The position numbers and the translations under genes are program-made. Positions 8,038-16,929 of a DNA stretch of 64,000 nt are shown one piece after another (the stretch's first letter is position 1; each line of letters begins with the position of its first letter). The DNA is taken from assembly GCA_017443765.1 (NCBI GenBank), contig JAFSYB010000054.1:1-64000 (forward strand), read 5' to 3'. The notes under the pieces were generated by a model, which saw only the letters and a program-made list of their open reading frames with translations, was not told where the DNA came from and made no database searches. Source of the stretch: Muribaculaceae bacterium (GTDB lineage Bacteria; Bacteroidota; Bacteroidia; Bacteroidales; Muribaculaceae).

Positions 8038-9042
8038 CTATCTGAGCAGCGTGGCTGCCTCGTCGAGCAACCCTTGCACGAATGAGTCGCGAGTGGCTTT
8101 GCGCATCTCTTTGATACTTTTTACGCACAGGCGTTTCTCGTTGTCCGACAGCCCCACTTTTCCCGCTTGCTTGCACAATTTGAGCACGTTAGTGGCGTAG
8201 GCCGCCGCCGAGCTGCTTTGGCGTTTAGAAGCGCGCAGAAAGGCATTGCGGTAGTGATTGAATGCCGTCAGCCACGACACGTCGTCGGTGAACTCGCCGT
8301 CGGGATCCTGGGCGGTGCCCACCACGATGTTGCCCAGACCTTGCAAGGTCTCACTGTCGAGTGCCCCCTCCAGGTCGATGCCGTGGTTGCGCAGCTCATC
8401 GAGCACCTCGGCACTGCCGTCGGCAATGTCGCCAATCATACCCTTGAGCGTGGGGGCCAGCTCACGCAATGCCCCGGTCACATCATCGTAAAGCCCCAGG
8501 CTGTCGAGGGAATGTAGGTCGTCGCTCGTGAAAACCCGCGCTCGTTTGTAGGTTTTGCCAGCCGACGTGGGGCGTTTTCCGTAGGTGCTGATAAGCCGCC
8601 CGTCGAGTGAGCCATCATCTAATTCGGTCCATTCCACCACATAGCCGTGGCGGAATTGCTCGTTGTCGCGGTCAAGGAAGCAAATCACGCGGTAGTTGCT
8701 CTGCGAGTCGTTGCCCACAAGCACCGACTCTCCCTCGGTGCCGTAGGTGAGTGCAGTGGTGTGCCGGCCAGCATCGCCAGCCCGCTCGCTGAGCATATAG
8801 TAGGCCGCGCCCTGGTCTTGGTCAAAGGCCGTGAGCACATCATCTAAAAGCGAGCGACTGCTGAACCGATATATCTCAAGCAGCGCGGTCAGGCGTCCGT
8901 CGTTGTCGTTTTCCTGAAACACTCTCACCTGGCGGGTGTCGCCGCTTCTGTTCAGGCGTGCAAAGGCTTGGGTCACGTGCTGCTGCGCACTGGCGGCGAA
9001 TGTGAGCACAAAGGCCAGCATCATGGTTGCTAAGGGTTTCAT
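8038..9042 (-). CDS. Exported protein, third gene of an ECF sigma operon
   Basis: The 334-residue product begins with a signal peptide (MKPLATMMLAFVLTFAASAQ). The mature part is predicted soluble and mixed alpha/beta, with FLDRDNEQFRHGYVVEW and a helical, charged C-terminus ending near KSIKEMRKATRDSFVQGLLD. I do not recognise the family. It follows the putative anti-sigma gene by 43 bp on the same strand. That position suggests an exported component regulated by, or feeding into, the ECF sigma system; this is inference. Confidence 0.75.
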   Translation of the reverse strand: MKPLATMMLAFVLTFAASAQQHVTQAFARLNRSGDTRQVRVFQENDNDGRLTALLEIYRFSSRSLLDDVLTAFDQDQGAAYYMLSERAGDAGRHTTALTYGTEGESVLVGNDSQSNYRVICFLDRDNEQFRHGYVVEWTELDDGSLDGRLISTYGKRPTSAGKTYKRARVFTSDDLHSLDSLGLYDDVTGALRELAPTLKGMIGDIADGSAEVLDELRNHGIDLEGALDSETLQGLGNIVVGTAQDPDGEFTDDVSWLTAFNHYRNAFLRASKRQSSSAAAYATNVLKLCKQAGKVGLSDNEKRLCVKSIKEMRKATRDSFVQGLLDEAATLLR

Positions 9043-9085
9043 AACAATGATTCTATTGATGAAAGATTAAAGATGGTGAAGATAA

Positions 9086-9694
9086 TTATTGTATGTTAAG
9101 AGAGGCGTTCACCCATCCGCTGGTGGGCTGCTGCAATTGGCGCAGCTCCTGCTCAAGCAGGATACGGTCGGCAATCACTTCTTGCTCGGTGGCTTCCAGG
9201 TCGGCTTGCGTGTGGGTGATTTCGATGCTGTCCTGCCGGCGATGCTTGGGAGCGGCTTTCCGCCTGGCCCGCGCATGATGGGGCGTGATTCCGGCTGCGC
9301 GACTGTCATCAGAGCGCATAGCCAGGGTGTCGGCCATGAGTGGCTCAACGATGGAGTGGGCCACAATGGTGTCGGCGGGGATTGGCATGGAAGCCGGGGG
9401 GGAGTTCAAGGCTTTCCAACCCACGGTAATCAACACAGCGGCAGCTGCCGCAGCCCCCGCCCAACGCAGCCATCTCATTGGACGGTGCCGACGGGGTTTC
9501 GCGTCGATGAGAGGCATGCCCTGGTCGAAGTGGGCAAACATCCGCTGGTAAGGCTTCAAGCTATCGCACACCTCGTGTGTGGCGAAGAATTGGCTCAATG
9601 CCTGCTCCTCGTCGAGTGTGCTCTCGCCAGCCATGAAACGCTGCAATTGTTGTTCAACAGCGGCGAGGTCGTTGGGGTCGATGGCCTTTTTCAT
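9086..9694 (-). CDS. Putative anti-sigma factor, single-pass membrane protein
   Basis: This 202-residue protein has an N-terminal soluble acidic part (about residues 1-75, including LSQFFATHEVCDSLKPYQRM) and one membrane segment (WAGAAAAAAVLITVGW, about 82-97). A periplasmic tail rich in Arg, Glu and Gln follows. Its ATG overlaps the sigma gene stop by 4 nt (ATGA at 9691-9694), so the two are translationally coupled. This arrangement is typical of anti-sigma factors, although no zinc-binding anti-sigma signature is present. The role rests on topology and context. Confidence 0.65.
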   Translation of the reverse strand: MKKAIDPNDLAAVEQQLQRFMAGESTLDEEQALSQFFATHEVCDSLKPYQRMFAHFDQGMPLIDAKPRRHRPMRWLRWAGAAAAAAVLITVGWKALNSPPASMPIPADTIVAHSIVEPLMADTLAMRSDDSRAAGITPHHARARRKAAPKHRRQDSIEITHTQADLEATEQEVIADRILLEQELRQLQQPTSGWVNASLNIQ

Positions 9695-10200
9695 CTTTTA
9701 CTGTGGTTTTTGTCGTCCATGAATTGTTGCAACAAAGCCTTTCTGGCTCTCGAGAGCAGTGTCTTTGCCGAAGCCTCGCCAATGCCGAGCAACGAGCCAA
9801 TCTCGGCATAGCTGCGGTGCTCCACCTGGCGCATCACCAGCACGGCATGTTGGCGCGAGGGCAACGCCTCCACCAGGCTCATCAGCCGTTGCTCCTGCTC
9901 GGTGCTGATGAGTTGCTGCACCGGGTCGCACGATGGGTCGGCCACAATGTTCGCAGCTGCGACCCCATAGTTGTGGCGGCTGCGGCGCAGTGCATCGATG
10001 GTCAAGTTGCGCGACATCACGGTCACCAACGCCTCTGGCGAGCGGTAGTGCTTGAGTTTGTCGCGCATGAGCCACAGCTTGAGCAGCACGTCTTGTGCCA
10101 CGTCGTCGGCCTCGACATCACTGGCTCCGCACGAGTGGCTCACTGCCAGGGCCAGTGTGCGCCATCGGCGCGCTTGATGCTCAAAGTCGTGTCGCTGCAT
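9691..10200 (-). CDS. RNA polymerase ECF sigma factor
   Basis: The product is about 169 residues from the ATG at 10200 (MQRHDFEHQARRWRTLALAV). In-frame ATGs at 10224 and 10236 are alternatives. Region 2 is visible as ADDVAQDVLLKLWLMRDKLK followed by VMSRNLTIDALRRSR. Region 4 is SLVEALPSRQHAVLVMRQVE followed by the helix-turn-helix SYAEIGSLLGIGEASAKTLL. It redirects RNA polymerase to a small regulon, probably under control of the overlapping downstream membrane protein. No self-type promoter could be identified upstream. Confidence 0.9.
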   Translation of the reverse strand: MQRHDFEHQARRWRTLALAVSHSCGASDVEADDVAQDVLLKLWLMRDKLKHYRSPEALVTVMSRNLTIDALRRSRHNYGVAAANIVADPSCDPVQQLISTEQEQRLMSLVEALPSRQHAVLVMRQVEHRSYAEIGSLLGIGEASAKTLLSRARKALLQQFMDDKNHSKR

Positions 10201-10275
10201 AAGTCGTGGGGCTGTAGTCACCATTATGACGAACAAGTCACCTAAAAGTAAACACGCCCCCTCGGCTGTCGGTCG

Positions 10276-10297
10276 GCAAGCCCGCTATGGGCCTTGC
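10276..10297 (-). terminator. Stem-loop after rnr
   Basis: On the plus strand GCAAGCCC at 10276-10283 pairs with GGGCCTTGC at 10289-10297, with one bulged base. It lies directly beyond the rnr stop. The flanking U-rich tail is weak. Confidence 0.4.
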
Positions 10298-10300
10298 TGG

Positions 10301-12691
10301 TCAATGGCGGTTGCGGCGTTTTTTTCCGCCATGCTTTCCGCCGTTACCGGCAGCGGCTTGCTTGCGCTGCTGAGCCTCGCGGTGAGTGCTGTTGCCGCGC
10401 TTTCCGCGCTTGATGCGGCGCGAGGCGGTTCCACCCTCGTACTGCTCGCGCTTGCGCTCCTGACGCGAGAATTTCGCCATCACCCCAGAGTTCTGCTCGG
10501 TGATGGGCTGCTTGTCGATACGGTGACTGAAAGCCGGGCTGCGCTCGGTGACCAGCACCAGGTCGAGCAGTTTCTTAATCAGGTCGGCGCGTGCCACCTG
10601 CACCGTCACGGCATCGCCAAGCTGGTAGGTGTTGTGGGTGCGGCGTCCGCGCACCAGGAAGTTCTTCTCGTCAAACTCGTAGAAGTCGTCGTCGAGCTCG
10701 CGCATGGGCACCATGCCCTCGCAGTGGTTCTCGTCCATCTCCACATACAGTCCCCACTCGGTCACGCCCGAGATGTGCCCCGCGAACACGCCACCGAGAC
10801 GCTCGCCCATAAATTCCACCTCTTTGTACTTGATTGAGGCGCGCTCGGCGTTTGCGGCGAGCTGCTCCTGCGCACTCACGTGCCGGCACTCCTCTTCCAG
10901 CTGCTCGGCGTTCACCGAGCGGCTGCCCTTGGCGGCGTAGCGGTCGAGCAGGCGGTGCACCATCATGTCGGGGTAGCGGCGGATGGGCGAGGTGAAGTGG
11001 GTGTAGTACTCGAATCCCAGTCCGTAGTGCCCCAGATTATCGGCCGAGTAAACGGCCTTGGCCATCGAGCGGATGGCCAGCAACGAGAGGAGCTCCTCCT
11101 CGGGCTTGCCGGCGGCCTGCTCAAGCAGGCGGTTGATGGAGCGGTTCACATCCTTGGGCGTGCCGGTGGTCTTGAGCTTGTAGCCAAAGTGGGCGGCAAT
11201 CTCGGCCACGTTGGCCAGCTTGTCCTGGTCGGGCTCGCCATGCACGCGGTAAACCATGGCCTTGGCGGTCTTGCCGCGTGGCACCTTGCCAATGTGTGCC
11301 GCAACGTAGCGGTTGGCCAGCAGCATGAACTCCTCGATGAGCTTGTTGGCCTCCTTCGACTCGCGTGTGTGGACGGCAATGGGGCGGCCAGTCTCATCGA
11401 TGTCGAACTTGATTTCCTCGCGGTTGAACGCCACGGCGCCATTCTCAAAGCGCTCCTTGCGCAGTTTCTGCGCAAGGTCGTTGAGCGTGAGCAGCTCGTC
11501 CTTGAGGTCGCCCTGGCCGGTTTCAATCACCTGCTGCGCCTCTTCGTAGGAGAACCGCCGCACACTGCGCGTGACAGTGTGGCAAATCTCATATTTCTTC
11601 ACATGGGCATTGTCGTCAAGCTCAAAGATGACCGAGTGTGTGAGCTTGTCCTCGTCGGGGCGCAGCGAGCAGATGAAGTTGCACAGCCGCTCGGGGAGCA
11701 TGGGCACGGTGCGGTCGACCAGATAGACGCTTGTGGCGCGGTCGTACGCCTCGCGGTCGATGACGGTGCCGGGCTTCACATAGTGGGTGACATCGGCAAT
11801 GTGCACGCCCACTTCCCAGTGGCCGTTCTTGAGCCGCTGTATCGACAGGGCATCGTCGTAGTCCTTGGCGTCGGCGGGGTCGATGGTAAAGGTGGTGACA
11901 CCGCGCATGTCGCGTCGGCGCGCCACTTCCTCGTCGGTGATGCCGGGCTGGATTCTCTTGGCCGCGCGCTCCACGTTCTCGGGGTATTTGTAGGGTAGCC
12001 CGAACTCGGCGAGAATGGCGTGAATCTCGGCATTGTTCTCGCCAGCCTTGCCCAGCACGTCCACCACCTCGCCGATGGGGCTGTTGGCCTCTTGCGGCCA
12101 CTCCACGATGCGGGCCACCACTTTGTCGCCCGTTTCGCCGCCTTGCAGCTTGTCTAAGGGAATGAAAATGTCGGTGGCCAGGAACTTGCTGTCGGTGACC
12201 AAGTGGGCAAAGTAACGCATCACCTGCAGTGTACCCACAAACACCTGCTCCTTGCGCTCGATGATTTGGATGACCTCGGCCTCGGGCTCGAGACCCTCGC
12301 GGGCGGCGCTGATGTGCACCATCACGCGGTCGCCGTTCAGGGCGTGCATCGAGTTGCGCTCGGCCACCATGATGGTCTTGCCGTCGTCGGCGCCGATGTC
12401 CACGCTGTTCTTGCCGTTGCTGCGGCGAATGAACAGCCCCTCGGCCACCATCGAGCGACCTGCGGCACGGTAGCGCCCGGTAGCCACCTCGGTCACAAAG
12501 CCGTCAACGGCCAACTGCTGCAGAATCTCCACAATGAGTGCGCGCTGCTTGGGGGTCTTCGCCCCCACGGCTGCCGAGATTTGCTTGTAATTGTACTGCC
12601 CGTTGGGGTTTTGGTTGAAGTGGTTGATCACTTTGTCGTGAATCTCGCGGCGCTCGATGCGCAGCGATTTGAGTTTATCTTTTTTTGCCAT
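10301..12691 (-). CDS. rnr: Ribonuclease R
   Basis: This 796-residue protein has the full RNase R architecture: an N-terminal helix-turn-helix and cold-shock/OB region, then an RNB catalytic domain with FTIDPADAKDYDDALSIQRL (the acidic metal-binding cluster), SLRPDEDKLTHSVIFELD and YTHFTSPIRRYPDMMVHRLL. An S1 domain follows (GHISGVTEWGLYVEMDENHC), then a very basic Arg/Lys/Gly tail of about 40 residues. It degrades structured RNA 3' to 5' in the cytoplasm and takes part in RNA turnover and ribosome quality control (family knowledge). Length is normal and no key residue appears to be missing. It appears to be transcribed alone. Confidence 0.95.
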   Translation of the reverse strand: MAKKDKLKSLRIERREIHDKVINHFNQNPNGQYNYKQISAAVGAKTPKQRALIVEILQQLAVDGFVTEVATGRYRAAGRSMVAEGLFIRRSNGKNSVDIGADDGKTIMVAERNSMHALNGDRVMVHISAAREGLEPEAEVIQIIERKEQVFVGTLQVMRYFAHLVTDSKFLATDIFIPLDKLQGGETGDKVVARIVEWPQEANSPIGEVVDVLGKAGENNAEIHAILAEFGLPYKYPENVERAAKRIQPGITDEEVARRRDMRGVTTFTIDPADAKDYDDALSIQRLKNGHWEVGVHIADVTHYVKPGTVIDREAYDRATSVYLVDRTVPMLPERLCNFICSLRPDEDKLTHSVIFELDDNAHVKKYEICHTVTRSVRRFSYEEAQQVIETGQGDLKDELLTLNDLAQKLRKERFENGAVAFNREEIKFDIDETGRPIAVHTRESKEANKLIEEFMLLANRYVAAHIGKVPRGKTAKAMVYRVHGEPDQDKLANVAEIAAHFGYKLKTTGTPKDVNRSINRLLEQAAGKPEEELLSLLAIRSMAKAVYSADNLGHYGLGFEYYTHFTSPIRRYPDMMVHRLLDRYAAKGSRSVNAEQLEEECRHVSAQEQLAANAERASIKYKEVEFMGERLGGVFAGHISGVTEWGLYVEMDENHCEGMVPMRELDDDFYEFDEKNFLVRGRRTHNTYQLGDAVTVQVARADLIKKLLDLVLVTERSPAFSHRIDKQPITEQNSGVMAKFSRQERKREQYEGGTASRRIKRGKRGNSTHREAQQRKQAAAGNGGKHGGKKRRNRH

Positions 12692-12756
12692 AGTCTGAAA
12701 TGAGTTGGTTGGACAATCACGAGTGCGACGCGTTGCGCCACACTCACATCTTTGAT

Positions 12757-14817
12757 TTATTTGGATTTCTTCACACGGTGCGTGATTTTGAGCACGTGGC
12801 GGGTGTTGTCGATTTCAATCTTTCCCAGCTTGCTCAGCACCGACTGACCCAAGAGCAGCGGTGCCACCTGATTGCGCACGACGCTGGCCTGCACGTTGGT
12901 GAGCGTGAGGCCGCCAAAGTTCACATCGCGCAGGTTAATCACTGTGCCCTCGCTCACATCGCCGTTGGCGGTGAGGTAGTTGGCCTTTCCTACCACATCA
13001 CGGCTGCTCAGGTAGTCGTTCTTGAGCATGAACGTTGCCTCGACGTTCGACATCGACACCTGACTGGCCCCTGTGTCGAAGATAAAGTGCAGCGGCAGCC
13101 CGTTGATCGTGCATTTCACTTTGCACACCTTGCCCTCGGTGGTGAACGGCACCTCCACCACCTGCTCTTCGTAGTGGCCGTCATCCACAGCCTCGCCAGT
13201 CTCGAGTTCGGTGGCCAAAATGGCGGTGTACTCGTCGATGAGCGTTTTATACTCGGCCATGTCGCGGATGTTGTTCATGTCAGGGTCGTGGCTGATGTGC
13301 ACCATCTGCCGATACCCTTTCTCAAAGGCTTGCCGCAGCACATTCACAGCCTCCTGCCTGTCGCCTAACAGCGAGTAGGCGCAAGCGCAGTCGTACAACT
13401 CATTAGGATTGTTCCGGTATTTCAGCACTTGCTCTCCAAGCAGCTGGCGGGCTTTTTCGGGCTGGTCCAAAAAGGTGTATATGTAGATGTCGTGTTCATA
13501 GGGGGCATCGGCCACGGTGTCCAGTTCCTGCACACGCCTGAAGTGTTCGCGAGCCTCATCGTGCCGTTTCATGTCCCACAGCAGCCGACCGGTCATGAAA
13601 TGCCCGTCAACGTCGTCGGGGTCGATGGTGATAGCGGTGGTGTAATCCTCCAGTGCCCCCTCAAGGTCGCCCCAGTGAAAATACTTCATGGTGCCTCGCT
13701 GAATATAGCCGTAGGACACATCGGGTATGTGTGCGATAAGGGTGTTGGCATCGGCCAGGGCGGAGTCGAAGTCGCCGAGCATGACATAAATGTCGATGCG
13801 AGAGTCCAGCGTGCTCATATCGGTGGTGTCGGTTTCCCATTCTTTGTTAATCTGCTCCAACGCGTTTTTGCCGTCGCCAATTTGCATGTAGCATATGGCC
13901 AAACGATGGTTCACGACGGGATTCTCCTCTTTGGCAAGGCTGGCTTGGTACATCTCGATGGCCTTGCGGGGCTGGTTCACATGTTCATACATCCATCCCT
14001 GGCTGTTGACCCACACGATGTTGTTGGGTTCTTTGGCGGCCCGCACACGCAGCTTCACGTCGATGGTGGTCAGCGATGAGTCGGCAAGCTCGCCCAGCAC
14101 CTTGAAGGCATCACTGCCGGCATAGTTGTCGATGGCGGCAATGATGTCATCACAGGCTTCGTTGTAGCGCTTAAGGGCAATGCGGGCTTTGGCGCGCGGC
14201 ACCAGGGCGGACGTGTACTCGGGGTTGAGCTTGAGAACAAAGTCCAGCAGCTTGGCGGCGGTGTCCCAGTGTTCTTGCCGCATGGCGCAGTCGGCAAGCC
14301 CCATGTATCCCCTCACCTCGCCAGGGCTCAAGGTGGTGATGCTGGTATAGTCGGCCTCGGCTTTGTCCCACTGCTTACGCTTGGTGTAGTGACGGGCACG
14401 GTGCACATAGTTGTTCGTGTTGTCGGGATTTAACGCAATGGCTTGGGCAAAGTTGCGTTCGGCCTCGCCGTCCTCGCCCATCTGGGAGTAGGCCGACCCC
14501 AGCACCAGATAGGCATAGCTCACATATTCGGCATCTTTCTTGGGCACGCGCTTGATGGCCTCCTGCGAGCGCTTGATGGCTTCGCCAAACTGTTCCTGAT
14601 CAACGGCAATCAAACCGAGATACAAACTGGCATATCCATTCTTGGGATTCTCGGCCAGCTCTTTGGTGAAATATTCGATGGCCTGGTCATAGTCTTCTTC
14701 GCCATACAGCTCCACACCGCGCTGATAGTTGTAGGTATCGGGGCGCTTGATGTCCTTGGCGTTGAGCGTAAAGGTGACGAGTGCCACCAGGATGGCGGCG
14801 AAAATGCGGTGTTTCAT
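12757..14817 (-). CDS. Exported TPR protein with C-terminal retropepsin-like aspartyl protease domain
   Basis: The start at 14817 (MKHRIFAAILVALVTFTLNA) gives a clean signal peptide; an upstream ATG at 14886 would add a non-signal leader. Of about 686 residues, roughly 25-520 are tandem tetratricopeptide repeats, for example YDQAIEYFTKELAENPKNGY and GDLEGALEDYTTAITIDPDD. The last 140 residues form a single retropepsin-like domain with FIFDTGASQVSMS (catalytic Asp near 581) and a later LLLGQSVLSKLGKIEID segment. One DTGA motif implies action as a dimer (family knowledge). The upstream gene is a paralogue without the protease domain, and the gap between them is 10 bp. The substrate is unknown. 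Confidence 0.85.
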   Translation of the reverse strand: MKHRIFAAILVALVTFTLNAKDIKRPDTYNYQRGVELYGEEDYDQAIEYFTKELAENPKNGYASLYLGLIAVDQEQFGEAIKRSQEAIKRVPKKDAEYVSYAYLVLGSAYSQMGEDGEAERNFAQAIALNPDNTNNYVHRARHYTKRKQWDKAEADYTSITTLSPGEVRGYMGLADCAMRQEHWDTAAKLLDFVLKLNPEYTSALVPRAKARIALKRYNEACDDIIAAIDNYAGSDAFKVLGELADSSLTTIDVKLRVRAAKEPNNIVWVNSQGWMYEHVNQPRKAIEMYQASLAKEENPVVNHRLAICYMQIGDGKNALEQINKEWETDTTDMSTLDSRIDIYVMLGDFDSALADANTLIAHIPDVSYGYIQRGTMKYFHWGDLEGALEDYTTAITIDPDDVDGHFMTGRLLWDMKRHDEAREHFRRVQELDTVADAPYEHDIYIYTFLDQPEKARQLLGEQVLKYRNNPNELYDCACAYSLLGDRQEAVNVLRQAFEKGYRQMVHISHDPDMNNIRDMAEYKTLIDEYTAILATELETGEAVDDGHYEEQVVEVPFTTEGKVCKVKCTINGLPLHFIFDTGASQVSMSNVEATFMLKNDYLSSRDVVGKANYLTANGDVSEGTVINLRDVNFGGLTLTNVQASVVRNQVAPLLLGQSVLSKLGKIEIDNTRHVLKITHRVKKSK

Positions 14818-14827
14818 GTGTCTTGTG

Positions 14828-16453
14828 TTATTTGGTAGTGGGTAATTCGATTTGTGGTGTGCGTGCGCATTCAATGATTTGCTCAAAGTCGCTCATTCCC
14901 CGCAATGTTGCCAAGTCGTCGTTGTACATCAGCCAAATGGGCGAGATGTGTTCGCATTCCTGGGCTTGCCTGAGCAAGTCGATGGCTTGGCGTTTGTTGC
15001 CCATCAGTGCTTGCAACTTTGCAGCACACCGCAGCGTTTTGCAGCGTTGGGCGGGCGATTCGTTGCGGGAGAGCTGTAGGTCCATCAGCCGCATGGCTTT
15101 CTCGGCGTTGCCCAGGTGCATCGCGGCCAATGCCACCATGCACGATGTGGTGTCGGTGGTGTTGGTAGCAATGTGCTGCCAGTCGATGCGAGCGGCCTCC
15201 AAGTTGCCTTGCGACTGGTATAGGCAGGCACGGTTGTAGCGCTCATCGAGGCTGTTTCCGTCGGGTTCGAGCAGCACAATGGCAGTGGTGTAGTCGTCGA
15301 GAGCCAGGTCGGTGCGTCCGCAACAGTGATGAATCACGGCGCGCGTTGAGTAGCCGTCACTATCGTCGGGGGCCTTGTCGATATAGGTGTTGATGGCTGT
15401 GAGAGCCTCGTCGAGGCGAAATGCACACATTAATATGTTCGCCAGGCCATAGTAGTCGGTAACATTCGTGCTGTCGCGCTCAATCGACCGGCGTTTCACT
15501 TCCACAGCTTGGTTATAAGCCCCCACACCGGCATAGCAGCGGGCAAGCATGCCGTTCAGGTCGGCATCGTCGCCTCCCTGCGTGGCTGTTTCGAGGAGAG
15601 GGATGGCTTCGGTATAGTGACCCGACGACAACGACGCTATGCCCAACGCATAAATCCAGTTGTCGTCTTCAGGCTCGGCTTCCACCTTAGCTTTCAGCCG
15701 AGTGAACAGGACGGTGAACGAAGAGTCGGCCAGTTGGGTGATGCGCCGTAGAAGGGAGCTGTTGGGGGCGGTTGCCAGTGCCTCAATCAGGTCGTCGGCA
15801 GCGCGCTCATAGTCGTGGTTGCCTATATAAGCATCGGCTCGGAACATCAGAGCCGATGCGCTCATGTTGGAGTCGGCATCCAAGGCACGGCTGCACAGCT
15901 CCACTGCTCGGGCATATTGCTTGCGCTCGGTAGCATTGCGGCTCAGCCCAATCAGTGCATAGGCACTTTGGGGCTCAATCTTCAGCATCTGCTCAAAGTC
16001 GGCATCGCTGCGTGCCAAGTCGCCGTGCTTGTAATAATAGTCGCCGCGATAGTACAGATACTCCGCCTCCTTGGGCTGCAGCAGCACCGACTGGCTCAGG
16101 TCGGCCAGCTCGGCAATCGTGTCGCCCAACTGGTTATACAAATTAGCCCGCAGATGGTGGCTCTTGGCCAGCATCTCCTTTTTCTGGGCTGGAGTGAACT
16201 TGATGCTGCTGTTGATGGCGTTTAATGCCCCACCCAGCTGATTCGATTCATCGAGAATGGCCGCAATGTAGTACCATGACCCGGGATCCTCCTCATTGCG
16301 TTGCAGCTCTTGCAAAAAGAACTGCATGGCACTCTCATAGTTGCCATTCTCAAATTCTTCCTCACCGCGGCTGAAATTGTAGGTATTCCTCTCCTGACCG
16401 TGGATGCACGTGCCAAATAGCAGTGCAAAGATGATGATGAGATGTTTGTTCAT
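14828..16453 (-). CDS. Exported TPR protein, paralogue of the downstream TPR-protease
   Basis: This 541-residue protein begins with a signal peptide (MNKHLIIIFALLFGTCIHGQ). The mature start NTYNFSRGEEEFENGNYESA parallels DTYNYQRGVELYGEEDYDQA of the next gene. Tetratricopeptide repeats run through to a C-terminal NDDLATLRGMSDFEQIIECA, which parallels DPDMNNIRDMAEYKTLIDEY in the paralogue just before its protease domain. The two therefore arose by tandem duplication, with the protease domain gained or lost in one copy. It probably acts as a periplasmic protein-interaction scaffold. It is first in a two-gene operon. Confidence 0.85.
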   Translation of the reverse strand: MNKHLIIIFALLFGTCIHGQERNTYNFSRGEEEFENGNYESAMQFFLQELQRNEEDPGSWYYIAAILDESNQLGGALNAINSSIKFTPAQKKEMLAKSHHLRANLYNQLGDTIAELADLSQSVLLQPKEAEYLYYRGDYYYKHGDLARSDADFEQMLKIEPQSAYALIGLSRNATERKQYARAVELCSRALDADSNMSASALMFRADAYIGNHDYERAADDLIEALATAPNSSLLRRITQLADSSFTVLFTRLKAKVEAEPEDDNWIYALGIASLSSGHYTEAIPLLETATQGGDDADLNGMLARCYAGVGAYNQAVEVKRRSIERDSTNVTDYYGLANILMCAFRLDEALTAINTYIDKAPDDSDGYSTRAVIHHCCGRTDLALDDYTTAIVLLEPDGNSLDERYNRACLYQSQGNLEAARIDWQHIATNTTDTTSCMVALAAMHLGNAEKAMRLMDLQLSRNESPAQRCKTLRCAAKLQALMGNKRQAIDLLRQAQECEHISPIWLMYNDDLATLRGMSDFEQIIECARTPQIELPTTK

Positions 16454-16511
16454 GATGTTTCGATTTGTGGATGTTGAGGGTTGTAAAGTGACAATGATGT
16501 TTAGTCCTTAA

Positions 16512-16772
16512 GGTTGGTTCTATAAATTGCTCGAGTGGGATTTGAGGCTATGACTGAACAGATTATGATTTAAGGTTGATGGCTAATCGCGAGCAATTAG
16601 TCAAGATTCTAAAGCAAAATATGCCAGCCAATGTCCAAAGACCATCGAAACTATACATAACTAATTTGCATTTTATTGAACCCACCTAAATAATTTTACA
16701 CTGCAAAGGTAAGCATTAATGCACAATACACAATACACGGCGTATACTTTTTTGCTATTTATAGAACCCACC
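16512..16772. repeat. Intergenic region with dispersed inverted-repeat arms
   Basis: The 476-bp gap 16454-16929 holds no gene. GGTTGGTTCTATAAATTGC at 16512-16530 is inverted relative to TTTTATTGAACCCACC at 16671-16686 and to TGCTATTTATAGAACCCACC at 16753-16772. The same arms recur at 29719-29801 and, diverged, at 58557-58661. The TPR operon promoter lies between the last two arms. Confidence 0.7.
16703..16711 (-). promoter_or_regulatory. Candidate promoter for the TPR operon
   Basis: The reverse complement of 16703-16711 reads TACCTTTGC, the Bacteroidetes -7 element. A TTTG at the -33 position is not clear. The predicted leader is about 250 nt. Confidence 0.45.
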
Positions 16773-16929
16773 TTTGTCATTCGCCATGTGTTGTTTGGCC
16801 AAGCATATAGCCCTGTGCCGCCTCGATGCACCGGGATTATACCAGTTGGTGCGTGAAAAGCGTCCTGGTGAACGAGAACAATGAGGTGGGATGGTGACCC
16901 GCTCAGTTGTGCGTGGCCACACCGCTCCC

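Noticed and set aside
16787-16885. Short frame starting MCCLAKHIALCRLDAPGLYQ
   Set aside because: It is only 32 codons, with no ribosome-binding or domain evidence, and lies next to a repeat arm.
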